In this document: piece after piece, positions 8,836 through 16,883 of the stretch
How positions within the stretch are numbered: position 1 is the stretch's first letter
Layout: the number at the start of each line of letters is the position of its first letter
Origin: Saccharibacillus brassicae
Lineage (GTDB): Bacteria; Bacillota; Bacilli; Paenibacillales; Paenibacillaceae
Reading direction: 5' to 3'
DNA: 64,000 bases
NCBI RefSeq assembly: GCF_006542275.1
Contig: NZ_CP041217.1
Coordinates: 3,598,501 to 3,662,500, forward strand
Translations under genes and position numbers: made by a program
Notes under the pieces: model-generated
Database searches by the model: none
What the model saw: the letters and a program-made list of their open reading frames with translations, nothing else
What the model was told of the DNA's origin: nothing

Positions 8836-10104
8836 ATGGAGTATTTTGTTACCGAGATCAAGATCAAAAAAGTGCGGCATATCGAGAACCTGCTTATTGC
8901 TTTGCCCAAAGAGAAGCGGACACATCTGCTGATTACAGGCAAGAACGGCAGCGGGAAAACTTCGGTGCTCGAAGGGATCAAGTGGCAGCTGGAAGGGATT
9001 CACTCGGGGGAATTTCTAAACTTGATGAGATGGCAGTCTACGAAAGAAAAGCTTGAGCAAGAACTTGAACAAGTTAAGCGAAAATCCCTTTTGAGGAGTC
9101 CGCATTTTGACGGAATAGAAAATGAACGTCAAATAAATTTGTTCGAAGAAAGCATCCAATACACCAAGGATAGTCTTGAGAAATACGCCAAGCTGGAGCT
9201 TCGCTTTTCTTCAATTCAGCACCTTGTCGCCGAAGCGCAATCCGGCCGCTTTATTCTCGCCTTTTTCGGAGCGAACCGCCAACTGTCCATGAAAGTGCCC
9301 GATGCGATTGCCAAAATTCACTTCAAAGACGCCTATGCGCCCAGCGAAAGAGTAGCCGATACTTTTCTTCAATATCTGGTATATCTGAAAACGCAGCAGG
9401 CCTTTTCGATGACGGGCGGAGATCAGGCAGAGGCCGATCGAATCCAAGGCTGGTTCGACAGGCTGCAGGAGCAGCTGCGCGAGCTGTTCGAAGACCCAAA
9501 GCTGAAGTTGGAATTCAATTCCCGCAATCTCAATTTCGTGCTGAGGCTTGAAGGCAAGCGAGAACCTTTCGATTTCACGGCGCTTTCCGCCGGTCATACC
9601 GCGTACTTGGAGATCGTGTCCGAACTTATTATGCGCATGGAGAAAAACGAGGTCAGCTCCTACGATCTGCAAGGCGTCGTTCTGATCGACGAGATCGAGA
9701 CCCATCTGCACGTCAGCCTGCAAAAAAAGATACTGCCGTTTTTGACGACGCTTTTCCCCAAGCTTCAATTTATCGTGACGACGCACTCGCCGTTCGTTCT
9801 GAATTCAATCGGCGATACTGTCATTTGCGATCTGGAGAACCGGACGGTGATGCAGGACTTTTCCGCGTATTCGTATGAGAGCATCGTGGAAAAATATTTC
9901 GGGGCGGAACAGTATTCCGAGGAAATCAAAGAGAAAATGAACGAGTATATCGCCTTGTCGGAAAAAAGCAATCTGAACGTTCAGGAGGAAGTCGCGTTGG
10001 ATCAGCTTCGAATGTATCTGGACAGCATCCCTTACAATATGGCTCCGGAAGTCAAAATCAAGTTCGATCGGTTGGAACTGGAGCGGGAGAGTGAGCAGCT
10101 TTGA
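8836..10104 (+). CDS. AAA/ABC-type ATPase of a Septu-like defence pair (PtuA-like)
   Basis: A 422-residue soluble ATPase of the SMC/RecF/OLD-like class. It has Walker A G35KNGSGKT42, a coiled-coil-prone middle (about 60-130), a Walker B at VVLIDE (281-286), and an H-loop in TTHSPF (315-320). A signature-like LSAGHTAYLEI precedes Walker B. It is coupled to an HNH nuclease gene by a 4-base overlap. Septu systems combine an ATPase of this kind (PtuA) with an HNH protein (PtuB), cutting nucleic acid during phage infection. That identity is inferred from gene order and domains. The DNA is AT-richer than its neighbours, which suggests transfer. OLD-type nucleases are excluded because no Toprim domain follows. 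Confidence 0.75.
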   Translation: MEYFVTEIKIKKVRHIENLLIALPKEKRTHLLITGKNGSGKTSVLEGIKWQLEGIHSGEFLNLMRWQSTKEKLEQELEQVKRKSLLRSPHFDGIENERQINLFEESIQYTKDSLEKYAKLELRFSSIQHLVAEAQSGRFILAFFGANRQLSMKVPDAIAKIHFKDAYAPSERVADTFLQYLVYLKTQQAFSMTGGDQAEADRIQGWFDRLQEQLRELFEDPKLKLEFNSRNLNFVLRLEGKREPFDFTALSAGHTAYLEIVSELIMRMEKNEVSSYDLQGVVLIDEIETHLHVSLQKKILPFLTTLFPKLQFIVTTHSPFVLNSIGDTVICDLENRTVMQDFSAYSYESIVEKYFGAEQYSEEIKEKMNEYIALSEKSNLNVQEEVALDQLRMYLDSIPYNMAPEVKIKFDRLELERESEQL

Positions 10105-10784
10105 TCTTTTTCGAAAAATCACAGCCGGCTCCGGCTTCGCTTGCTTCCGAAAAACGAAAAGTTTCCGGGAGCTATAATCAACAGGACGTACTGGATCGAT
10201 TGGTGGACGATTTCAAAAACAAATGTTATCTCTGCGAGCAGGACGAACTGGCGTCGATCAATATCGAGCACCGGATTCCGCATCGCGGAGACGCGGATCT
10301 CAAGTTCGATTGGAACAATCTGTTTCTGGCTTGCCCGCATTGCAACAATATCAAATTGGCGAAATACGGCGACATTCTGGATTGTACGTGCAAAACCGAC
10401 GAGGTGGAAGACAGCATCAAGCTTAAGCTGGATTCTTTTCCGATGTCCGAAGTCGAGGTCGTGGCCAACAGAATGGACGACAGAACCAAGCAGACTGCGG
10501 AACTGCTCGATGCGGTGTACAACGGGACGACTCCGATGAAGACGAAAGAAGCGGAGAATCTAACGTCAAAACTCGATGCCGAGATTTATCAATTCCAGCA
10601 GCAGCTGCGCAGATACCTGGAAGCCAAAAAGCACGGAGACGAAGAAGAGATGCGAAGCTTGAGACGGAAGATCGGATACGGGTTGCAGAAAACTTCTCCG
10701 TTCACGTCTTTTAAACGATGGATCATTCGGGACAACCCCAAACGAAATATCGAATTCGGCGATTTGTTCGAAGTCGGCGACTAA
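10101..10784 (+). CDS. HNH endonuclease of the Septu-like pair (PtuB-like)
   Basis: A 227-residue nuclease starting at TTG 10101 and overlapping the ATPase stop by four bases. The HNH/ββα-metal core is complete: zinc ligands C42-x2-C45 and C78-x2-C81, catalytic E56-H57 and N72/N73, and the final N82. The rest (about 100-227) is helical and charged, possibly the surface that binds the ATPase complex. The overlap implies translational coupling and fixed stoichiometry. In Septu the HNH partner is the effector nuclease. Here the function is inferred, because the remainder of the protein is not recognisable by eye. Confidence 0.75.
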   Translation: MIFFEKSQPAPASLASEKRKVSGSYNQQDVLDRLVDDFKNKCYLCEQDELASINIEHRIPHRGDADLKFDWNNLFLACPHCNNIKLAKYGDILDCTCKTDEVEDSIKLKLDSFPMSEVEVVANRMDDRTKQTAELLDAVYNGTTPMKTKEAENLTSKLDAEIYQFQQQLRRYLEAKKHGDEEEMRSLRRKIGYGLQKTSPFTSFKRWIIRDNPKRNIEFGDLFEVGD

Positions 10785-10819
10785 CCGGCGTAACCTCAAA
10801 AACCCGCCAACCCCGCACC

Positions 10820-10867
10820 AAAAAGCGGTCCCCGCTCGTATCCAACGAGCAGGAACCGCTTTTTTTT
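10820..10867. terminator. Strong bidirectional terminator between HNH and ABC exporter genes
   Basis: AAAAGCGGT and ACCGCTTTT arms with an inner GCTCGT / ACGAGC stem are flanked by an A-run and an eight-base T-run. It lies between two convergent genes. Confidence 0.85.
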
Positions 10868-10920
10868 GCATAAGCCGTAATCCATAAACCCTACGCCTTA
10901 CAAAGCCGTCTCCCGACCGC

Positions 10921-12639
10921 TCAACCGTGCGCCTGGACGTCTCCGTCCTTGCTCCACAGCTCCCGGAAATAGGCGCTGCGCGCAAGCAGATCCTCGAAGC
11001 GGCCCTGATCGACCAGTTCGCCGCCGCGCATAAGCAAGATGCGGTCGACGCTGCGGATCGCGTGCAGACGATGGGCGACGATGATCAAAGTGCGGCCGCG
11101 GAAGCGGTCCAGCACCGTCTCCATGATGCGGCGCTCCGTGATGTTGTCGAGCGCCGAGACCGGCTCGTCGAACACGACGAGGTCCCGCCGCTGGAACAGC
11201 ACGCGGGCGAACGCGAGGCGCTGCTTCTCGCCGCCGGACAGCTTCATGCCGCGCTCGCCGACAGGCGTGTCGAGACCTTCCGGCAGGCTGCGCAGCTTGT
11301 CGCCGAGCCTGACGTCGTCGAGCGCGCGCAGCAGCTCGGCTTCGTCGGCCGGTGCGTCGAACGCCAGATTGCCGCGCAGCGTATCGTCGAAGATCGGGGC
11401 ATCCTGCGAAATATACGAGGTGCGCGCGTACAGGCTGTCCAGGCACAGTTCGTCGATGTCGAAGCCGTCGATCGTCAGCCGTCCCGATTCTTTTTTGAGC
11501 AGGCCGAGCAGCAGCTTGACCAGAGTCGATTTGCCGCTGCCGCTGAGCCCGACGATCGCGGTCGACGAGCCGGCGGGCAGGGAGAACGAGACGCCGCGCA
11601 GCAGGGCGGGACGGTCCGCGTCGTAGCGAAACGATACGTGTTCGAATCGAATGCTTCCCCGCAGCGTCTCCACCTGCCGCCCGCGGTTCAGATTGCGGTC
11701 TTCCGGCGCATCAAGCGACCGTTCGAAGCGGTCGTAAGCCAATCGGTCGAGCCGGTAATTGACGTAGATCACGTTGAAAATGGCGATCGGCGAATACACT
11801 TTGTCGATCAGCAGCAGCAGCGCCAGCACCGTTCCGATCGTCGACTCGCCGGCGGCGATCTGCCGGATGCCGAGCGCCAGCACGACGATTTTGACGCCGA
11901 TGATCAGAAGCTCGAACAAGGCGAAAAAAGATTCGTGGACCATGCGGATCTGCACGTTTTTGCGCACGATGTCGTCGGTAATGCCGTTCAGCTTGCGGAT
12001 CTCGTCCGGATAGCGGCGGTTCAGGCGAAATACGACCAGTTCCATGAAGCCGCGCACCGAATACCGGGACAGGTTCTCCTGGCTCGCCAGCAGCGAAGCC
12101 TTGATGGAATACAGGAAGCGCAGCAGCAGGCGGGTCAACAAGAACACGACCGCGTAACCGGCCGCGATGACGAGCATGATGCCGGGGCTGTAGAAGCCGA
12201 TGAACAGGAGGCTGAACAGCAGCGTCGGCAGCAGTTCGTGCAGGATGCGCAGGTAAAAGCCGTACACGATGCCCGCTCCGGCCTGCGCTCCGTTCTCGAT
12301 GCTCTGGATCAGCTCGCCCGTGCCCAGATCGCGATAGGCGCGGTAATCCATGTTCGAGAGGCGGGTGAGCGCCAGCAGCTTGAGTTTCTCGGTGAGGCCG
12401 CGCGGCAGCTGGGTCTGCGGGTACTCCGCCGCGTAGTTCAGCAGGGCGCACGCGCCGAGCAGCACGCCGTAGAGCAGCAGCAGGCTGCCTAACTGGCCGA
12501 GGCCGGAGGAGAGCGAGATCCGGTCGATCAGCCGTTGAAACGTATGAATGCCGTAAGCCGAAGCGAACTGCAGGGCGAAGCCGAGCAGCACGTACAGCAC
12601 GATTTGTTTTTTGAACAGGGACACGCTATTTTTTAACAC
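10921..12639 (-). CDS. ABC exporter, fused permease and ATPase
   Basis: A half-transporter of 572 residues if it starts at GTG 12639. Six membrane helices occupy about 1-300. The C-terminal nucleotide-binding domain has Walker A GLSGSGKST, signature LSGGEKQRLAFAR, Walker B LVVFDEP and the switch His in VAHRLH. With no partner gene it probably works as a homodimer exporting a drug, lipid or peptide. The frame is open to ATG 12714, but GTG 12639 has GGAAGG about 11 bases upstream and starts right at the first helix, so I prefer it. A promoter at 12857-12885 leaves a leader of about 210 bases, suggesting RNA-level control. Confidence 0.88.
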   Translation of the reverse strand: MLKNSVSLFKKQIVLYVLLGFALQFASAYGIHTFQRLIDRISLSSGLGQLGSLLLLYGVLLGACALLNYAAEYPQTQLPRGLTEKLKLLALTRLSNMDYRAYRDLGTGELIQSIENGAQAGAGIVYGFYLRILHELLPTLLFSLLFIGFYSPGIMLVIAAGYAVVFLLTRLLLRFLYSIKASLLASQENLSRYSVRGFMELVVFRLNRRYPDEIRKLNGITDDIVRKNVQIRMVHESFFALFELLIIGVKIVVLALGIRQIAAGESTIGTVLALLLLIDKVYSPIAIFNVIYVNYRLDRLAYDRFERSLDAPEDRNLNRGRQVETLRGSIRFEHVSFRYDADRPALLRGVSFSLPAGSSTAIVGLSGSGKSTLVKLLLGLLKKESGRLTIDGFDIDELCLDSLYARTSYISQDAPIFDDTLRGNLAFDAPADEAELLRALDDVRLGDKLRSLPEGLDTPVGERGMKLSGGEKQRLAFARVLFQRRDLVVFDEPVSALDNITERRIMETVLDRFRGRTLIIVAHRLHAIRSVDRILLMRGGELVDQGRFEDLLARSAYFRELWSKDGDVQAHG

Positions 12640-12856
12640 ACCAAAAACCGCCTTCCAAAAAGGGAATGAGTCGCTGCGGACGCAGCAAAAAGAGAAGGTT
12701 CCGTCCAGCATCATCGTGGTAAAACCAAGGGATGCGATCAGAAGGCAGAGAGCCCCCTTGATAGCCGGTACGCGTTTTGATCCGGCCCGATCCTTAGCTA
12801 CTTCGAACGATGCGGCAGAACATTCTCCTCGTCACCCCATTTGGAAAGATGGGTTC
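12640..12856 (-). promoter_or_regulatory. Long 5' leader of the ABC exporter gene, class unknown
   Basis: Between the putative promoter and the GTG start the transcript has several possible stems: CCCAT / ATGGG near its start, a GGACG / CGTCC stem near 12682-12710, and GC-rich tracts between. I could not match it to a known riboswitch class. It also contains an alternative upstream ATG pair at 12709-12714 in frame with the gene. The leader may be an RNA sensor or a translation-coupled attenuator. Confidence 0.4.
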
Positions 12857-12885
12857 ACTATAGCAAAAAAAGCCCGTTAGGGCAA
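12857..12885 (-). promoter_or_regulatory. Sigma-A type promoter of the ABC exporter
   Basis: On the minus strand TTGCCC (12885-12880), a 17-base spacer and TATAGT (12862-12857) match the consensus at 4 of 6 and 5 of 6 positions. Confidence 0.55.
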
Positions 12886-12990
12886 AATCGAAAAAAAGTT
12901 CAAAAAAAGTTCGCGGAAAATGCAACCAAACCGGCGGACTGTCCGTCTATGTAGTATCTGATTAAAAGGAACGGTCCCCGGAGACGATAA

Positions 12991-13028
12991 AACCCGTTCC
13001 CCGGCTCGTGCGCCGGAAGGAACGGGTT
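12991..13028 (-). terminator. Intrinsic terminator of the NlpC/P60 gene
   Basis: A perfect 10-bp stem AACCCGTTCC / GGAACGGGTT with an inner CCGG-containing loop is followed on the minus strand by TTTTATCG. Confidence 0.85.
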
Positions 13029-13107
13029 AATGGAAGATGTTGATTGAAGCGAATATGGGTGTGATGAATGTGAGAGAGTTGATGAAGACGAAGACGTGCG
13101 GAGAAAA

Positions 13108-13578
13108 TCAGCTCTGGACCATTTGACCGTAAGACCAGTCGCTTGTCACGCGCTTGGCGGTCACGTAGCGTTTGCCCCAATACGAATTGGACAGGCTTGC
13201 GATGCTGACGCCTTTGCTGCTCGAAGAATTGGCAAACTTGCCGTTGCCTACGTAGAAGCCGACGTGCGAAATTCCGCGTCCCGTCGTGTTGAAGAAGACG
13301 AGATCCCCTACGCGGAGATTGGACTTGGATACGGTCGTGCCCTGCTGAGCCTGGCTTGCAGCCGTACGGGCCAGCGAAACGCCGAACTTTTTGAAAATAT
13401 ATCGGGTGAATCCGGAACAATCGAAACCTGAGGTCGTCGTGCCGCCGTATTTGTAAGGCGTGCCCGAGACTTGACTTACTGCGGCGTTAAGTGGTGCGGA
13501 GCTGGCGGCATATGTACTTGTGGCCCCCGACGTAAACAAAATGGCTGCTCCCAATACGGAAATGACAAGCTTCTTCAA
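13108..13578 (-). CDS. Secreted NlpC/P60 peptidoglycan endopeptidase
   Basis: A 156-residue secreted cysteine peptidase that cuts peptide stems of cell-wall peptidoglycan. Residues 1-25 are a signal peptide (VLGAAILFTSGATSTYA). A single NlpC/P60 domain fills the rest: catalytic Cys in GFDCSGFTRYIF, His in ISHVGFYVG, and the RVGDLVFF stretch between them. It has no SH3 or LysM domain, so it is at the short end of the family. The start is TTG 13578 with GGGGG about 8 bases upstream. A c-di-AMP riboswitch directly upstream links expression to the osmotic and wall-stress second messenger, as is common for wall hydrolases in Firmicutes. Confidence 0.92.
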   Translation of the reverse strand: MKKLVISVLGAAILFTSGATSTYAASSAPLNAAVSQVSGTPYKYGGTTTSGFDCSGFTRYIFKKFGVSLARTAASQAQQGTTVSKSNLRVGDLVFFNTTGRGISHVGFYVGNGKFANSSSSKGVSIASLSNSYWGKRYVTAKRVTSDWSYGQMVQS

Positions 13579-13593
13579 AAATTTTTCCCCCTG

Positions 13594-13709
13594 ATGCCTA
13601 CGGAGTTAGCTAAGGGCTCGGTGGTAGGAATTTCCCTATACTCCCTCTGAAACAAGAATAATTCACCCGAAATGGTTCCCCCGTTTTCTTGCGTTAAGAA
13701 ATTCGGCAT
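13594..13709 (-). ncRNA. c-di-AMP riboswitch (ydaO/yuaA type)
   Basis: The minus strand carries the hallmarks of the ydaO class: an ACGGGGGAACCA segment, GGGTGAAT, and the long conserved ACCGAGCCCTTAGCTAAC followed by TCCGTAGGC. The closing stem pairs ATGCC (13709-13705) with GGCAT (13598-13594). The 3' strand of that stem ends only a few bases before the GGGGG ribosome site of the NlpC/P60 gene, so ligand binding could act on translation initiation directly. I see no terminator between the aptamer and the start codon. Confidence 0.93.
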
Positions 13710-14068
13710 TTATTAATATTTTGTAACTATTGATACTCTACCTTACTGACTATCGGTTTGTCAAACGCTCCTTTAAAACATAAAAAACTTATCGACATCG
13801 CATGATTATAACAGGCTGAAAACGAAACACAAGTGACAAATTTGTAATTATTGCTGGGAAAAACGCACGTATTTGTTACAATTGGCGGTACGGAAGGTTT
13901 CGCAAAGCCCGAACGAACAGCGTTTGATATTTCTTTTTCGGCAGTTTCGTCGTATTCGGCAATAGCTGTGCGCAAAAAAAATTATTTAAAATGTTGGGAT
14001 TTTATCTCTTGGATTGGTGCTGTTTTACCGATTTATGGTATAGAGGACTCGAGCGGGAGGGCCTGGAG
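13710..14068. other. Intergenic region between divergent NlpC/P60 and spo0E-like genes
   Basis: About 360 AT-rich bases with no supported gene. It must hold the promoters for the riboswitch transcript (leftward) and for the Spo0E-like gene (rightward). No promoter is good enough to name. Confidence 0.5.
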
Positions 14069-14224
14069 ATGAACAACAAAGATATTCAAGATGAGATGGA
14101 AAGGCAGCGTCGAATTCTCCATCAGTTGGCCGACGAATACGGTTTCCTCGATCAGCGGGTGCTGGTGCAGTCGCAGAAGCTGGACGAATGGTTGAACGAA
14201 TACGAACGCTACAAAAACGCATGA
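14069..14224 (+). CDS. Spo0E-like aspartyl-phosphate phosphatase
   Basis: A 51-residue protein with the Spo0E signature: a first helix (MERQRRILHQLADEYG), a turn, and a second helix containing the SQKLD motif (family consensus SxxLD) followed by LNEY. Members remove phosphate from Spo0A-P and delay sporulation. GGAGG lies 8 bases before ATG 14069. The length is typical. It is the clearest sign of a spore-forming host in the window. It is followed by its own terminator and appears to be transcribed alone. Confidence 0.9.
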   Translation: MNNKDIQDEMERQRRILHQLADEYGFLDQRVLVQSQKLDEWLNEYERYKNA

Positions 14225-14277
14225 CGGTTCATGTGAAGTTTTTTTATGAGAACGCTTGCCTGCTTACTGTTCTATTC

Positions 14278-14303
14278 AAGCGCGTAGCCTACGCGCTTTT
14301 TTG
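14278..14303 (+). terminator. Intrinsic terminator after the spo0E-like gene
   Basis: AGCGCGTA / TACGCGCT forms an 8-bp stem followed by six T residues. Confidence 0.85.
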
Positions 14304-14397
14304 CGTTTGCCGTTAAATCGCCTTCTTGGCTTTCGGGGGCCCGATCTTTCGGGGTATACTTATAGAAGAAAATACGGGCATACGAGGAGGAAGCCGC

Positions 14398-14895
14398 ATG
14401 GCAACGGAAATCGAACGCAAATTTTTGTTGGATCGCACGCCGGAAGAACTGATCGCCGCCGGATCGTTCCAGCGCCGCTCGCAGCAGACGATCGAGCAGA
14501 CTTACCTGGCGCTGGACGAGCAGCAGGAGGTGCGCGTGCGCAGACTGGTCGACGCCGATACGGGCGAGGTTGAATATACGCACACGTTCAAGCAGGGCAA
14601 CGGCATGAGCCGCGAAGAGATCGAATACTCCATTACCGAGAGCATCTACGACCAGCTGTTCCGGGCTTCGGGAGCGGTGCCGCTGACGAAGACCCGGACG
14701 ACCGGGGAATGGAACGGATTCACGGTCGAACTGGACCGGTACGAACAGCTCGACCTGACGGTGGCCGAAGTCGAATTCGGGTCGCTCGAAGACGCGCAGG
14801 CGTTCTCCCCACCCGATTGGTTCGGCGAGGATATCAGTTCCAAGCGCGAATACAGCAACAAAAAAGTGTGGAAAGAACTGCAAAACCGCGCTTGA
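14398..14895 (+). CDS. CYTH-domain protein (triphosphate tunnel phosphatase)
   Basis: A 165-residue CYTH enzyme. It begins with the diagnostic EIERKF motif (ExExK, residues 4-8) and continues with charged beta strands of the tunnel fold: EVRVRRLVD, EYTHTFKQGNG, REEIEYSI, TVELDRYEQLDLTVAEVEF and the closing SSKREYSNKKV. Bacterial members hydrolyse inorganic triphosphate or other organic triphosphates and are rarely true adenylate cyclases. ATG 14398 has GGAGG 7 bases upstream; the frame extends to 14326 without support. The exact substrate is unknown. It is probably monocistronic. Confidence 0.9.
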   Translation: MATEIERKFLLDRTPEELIAAGSFQRRSQQTIEQTYLALDEQQEVRVRRLVDADTGEVEYTHTFKQGNGMSREEIEYSITESIYDQLFRASGAVPLTKTRTTGEWNGFTVELDRYEQLDLTVAEVEFGSLEDAQAFSPPDWFGEDISSKREYSNKKVWKELQNRA

Positions 14896-14991
14896 GGCCC
14901 GGCCGCTTCGAAAGAGTCGGCGCCGCAGGGCGGCCATATGTTACAATAGAGCCAATTCGTCCGCTTTCCGGCGGACAAATTTACGAAAGAG

Positions 14992-15270
14992 GTGAGGACT
15001 ATCACGGTTCAAATTCATGTTCAACAAACGCCTAATCCCAATTCGGTTCGGGTCGGAGCGGATTCCGTTCTGTTCGAAGGTCCCAAAAGCACGTCGGTCA
15101 AAGCGGGAGAGCCGAGCGAGCATCCGCTGGCTGCGGCGCTCGTCGAAATCGACGGCGTGGACAACATTTTCGGCATGCGCGACTTCGTGACGGTCAGCAA
15201 ACTGCCGGACGCAAGCTGGGACGATATCCTGCCCCAGGTCGAAGAAGCGTTCCGACGCGTATATCCATAG
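14992..15270 (+). CDS. Nfu/NifU N-terminal domain protein
   Basis: A 92-residue protein with the Nfu_N pattern: VQQTPNPNSVRVGADSVLFEG near the start, then a beta strand and HPLAAALVEIDGVDNIFGMRDFVTVSK. This domain occurs in iron-sulfur scaffold proteins, but the cysteine-bearing NifU C-terminal domain is absent, so it is not itself a cluster scaffold. The start is unclear. GTG 14992 opens the frame but overlaps the AGGTGAGG ribosome site; an ATC at 15001 would be ideally spaced. A rare AUC start is therefore possible. Confidence 0.8.
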   Translation: MRTITVQIHVQQTPNPNSVRVGADSVLFEGPKSTSVKAGEPSEHPLAAALVEIDGVDNIFGMRDFVTVSKLPDASWDDILPQVEEAFRRVYP

Positions 15271-15314
15271 GACGCAGGTTTCGCTTGCCGAAGCCTTGAC
15301 GTCCTGATCGACGA

Positions 15315-15366
15315 ACGTCTCCTCCGACGGCATTGGGTTTCGCTTTCGGGTCGGGAGACGTTTTTG
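15315..15366 (+). terminator. Intrinsic terminator after the Nfu-N gene
   Basis: CGTCTC / GAGACG with inner CCGAC / GTCGG, then TTTTTG. Confidence 0.7.
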
Positions 15367-15437
15367 TTTGGATCTATAATGAAGTCAAACAGCCGGCTTC
15401 CGGTTATTACAATAGAGAAGACGAAAGTTGGACGAGC

Positions 15438-16130
15438 ATGCGCATCAACAAATACGTGAGCGAGAGCGGTTACTGCTCGCGGCGGGAGACGGACCGGTTG
15501 ATCGCCGCCGGGCGTATCGCGATCAACGGGGAAGCGTGCGCCGCCGGCGCCGACGTGCTTCCCGGCGATACGGTGACGATCGACGGGCTGCCTATTCCGC
15601 CCAAGGCGGAGCCGGTGTACCTCGCTCTCAACAAGCCGCGGGGCATCGTATGCACCCATGCTCCGGGCGTGGCCGGGAACATCGCCGATTATATGGACTA
15701 CCCGGTACGGATCTTTCCGATAGGCCGGCTCGACAAAGATTCCGAAGGCCTGATCCTGCTGACCAACGACGGAGGCATCGTGAATCGAATGATGCGCGCG
15801 GAACACGGTCATGAAAAAGAATACGTCGTGACGGTGGACAAGCCGGTGACCGACGAATTTTTGCTTCGGATGGCCGGCGGCGTGCCGATCATGGACACGG
15901 TGACGCTGCCCTGCCGGACTTACCGGATCGGGGAATCGACGTTCGGCATCGTGCTGACGCAGGGATTGAACCGGCAGATTCGCCGCATGTGCAAAGAACT
16001 CGGCTTTCGGGTGCTGGAGCTGCGGCGCGAGCGGATCATGAACGTGCGGCTGGATGGCCTGGAGACAGGGCAGCGGCGGGAGCTCGGCGCGCAGGAACTC
16101 GGCGAGCTGCTGGCGGCGCTGCAGGACTAG
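15438..16130 (+). CDS. rluF: 23S rRNA pseudouridine synthase of the RluF type
   Basis: A 230-residue enzyme of the RsuA/RluB/E/F branch. An S4 RNA-binding domain (1-60, RINKYVSESGYCSRRETDRLI) precedes the catalytic domain with the motif GRLDKDSEGLILLTNDG, whose first Asp is catalytic. The stretch HEKEYVVTVDKPVTDEFL and the end motif QGLNRQIRRMC closely resemble RluF, which modifies position 2604 of 23S rRNA in E. coli. Start ATG 15438 begins the S4 domain; the upstream ribosome site is poor. The frame opens at 15333 but the extra residues match nothing. RluF versus its sister RluE/B types is judged from motif likeness only. Confidence 0.85.
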   Translation: MRINKYVSESGYCSRRETDRLIAAGRIAINGEACAAGADVLPGDTVTIDGLPIPPKAEPVYLALNKPRGIVCTHAPGVAGNIADYMDYPVRIFPIGRLDKDSEGLILLTNDGGIVNRMMRAEHGHEKEYVVTVDKPVTDEFLLRMAGGVPIMDTVTLPCRTYRIGESTFGIVLTQGLNRQIRRMCKELGFRVLELRRERIMNVRLDGLETGQRRELGAQELGELLAALQD

Positions 16131-16211
16131 GGCGCTGCAAGAACAAGGCGCTGCAAGAATAGAAGGAGCGGCGGATCTTCGCCGCGATTACAGATGAAGG
16201 GGCTGCTTGAG

Positions 16212-16883
16212 ATGTTTGAATTCGACCAGATACCGTTTGCCGCGGAATTCGCGGAAAACCCGGAGCCTAGATGTCCCTGCATTTTGCTGTTGGATACTTC
16301 GTATTCGATGAGCGGACAGCCGATCGAAGAGCTGAACCGCGGACTGTCTTCGTTCAAGGAAGAATTGATGACCGACAGCATGTCGGTCAAGCGGGTGGAG
16401 CTGGCCGTGGTCAGCTTCGGCCCGGTGCAGGCGACGTCCGATTTCGGCACGCCGGACGACTTCTACCCGCCGATGCTGACGGCCAGCGGCAATACGCCGA
16501 TGGGCGCGGCAATCGAGAAAGCGGTCGCGATGCTTGAAGACCGCAAAAACGTGTATAAGCAAAACGGCGTCTCCTATTACCGGCCGTGGATTTTCCTTAT
16601 TACGGACGGAGCCCCGACCGACGACTGGCAGCGTGCCGCTTCGCTCGTGCGCGCAGGCGAAGCCGCCAAGTCGTTCATGTTCTTCGCGGTCGGCGTGGAG
16701 AACGCCGACATGAACGTGCTGAACCAGATCGCAACAAGGGCGCCGCTCAAGCTCAAAGGACTGCGCTTCGCGGACCTGTTCTCCTGGCTGTCGAATTCGC
16801 TGAATTCGGTGTCGCATTCGGCGCCGGGCGACCAGATCCGGCTGGAAAATCCGGCTACGCCGGAAGGATGGGCGCTGATCTGA
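16212..16883 (+). CDS. vWA-domain protein of a TerY-P triad
   Basis: A 223-residue von Willebrand factor A protein. The MIDAS metal site is intact: DTSYSMSG (DxSxS, about residues 29-36), the Thr of SGNTPMGAA, and the Asp of LITDGAPTD. The pattern is that of TerY, the vWA component of tellurite-resistance-like gene sets. ATG 16212 is preferred (AAGGGG about 10 bases upstream); ATG 16194 has no ribosome site. Its stop overlaps the start of the PP2C gene (TGATG), and the kinase follows with an ATGA overlap, so the three are made together. The vWA protein probably acts as a scaffold regulated by phosphorylation. Confidence 0.9.
   Translation: MFEFDQIPFAAEFAENPEPRCPCILLLDTSYSMSGQPIEELNRGLSSFKEELMTDSMSVKRVELAVVSFGPVQATSDFGTPDDFYPPMLTASGNTPMGAAIEKAVAMLEDRKNVYKQNGVSYYRPWIFLITDGAPTDDWQRAASLVRAGEAAKSFMFFAVGVENADMNVLNQIATRAPLKLKGLRFADLFSWLSNSLNSVSHSAPGDQIRLENPATPEGWALI

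Noticed and set aside
12740..12860. glmS ribozyme or M-box in the ABC exporter leader
   Set aside because: GACGAGGAG resembles part of glmS, but the cleavage-site and TATCGA core are absent; M-box GTTAGGTGAGG is also missing.
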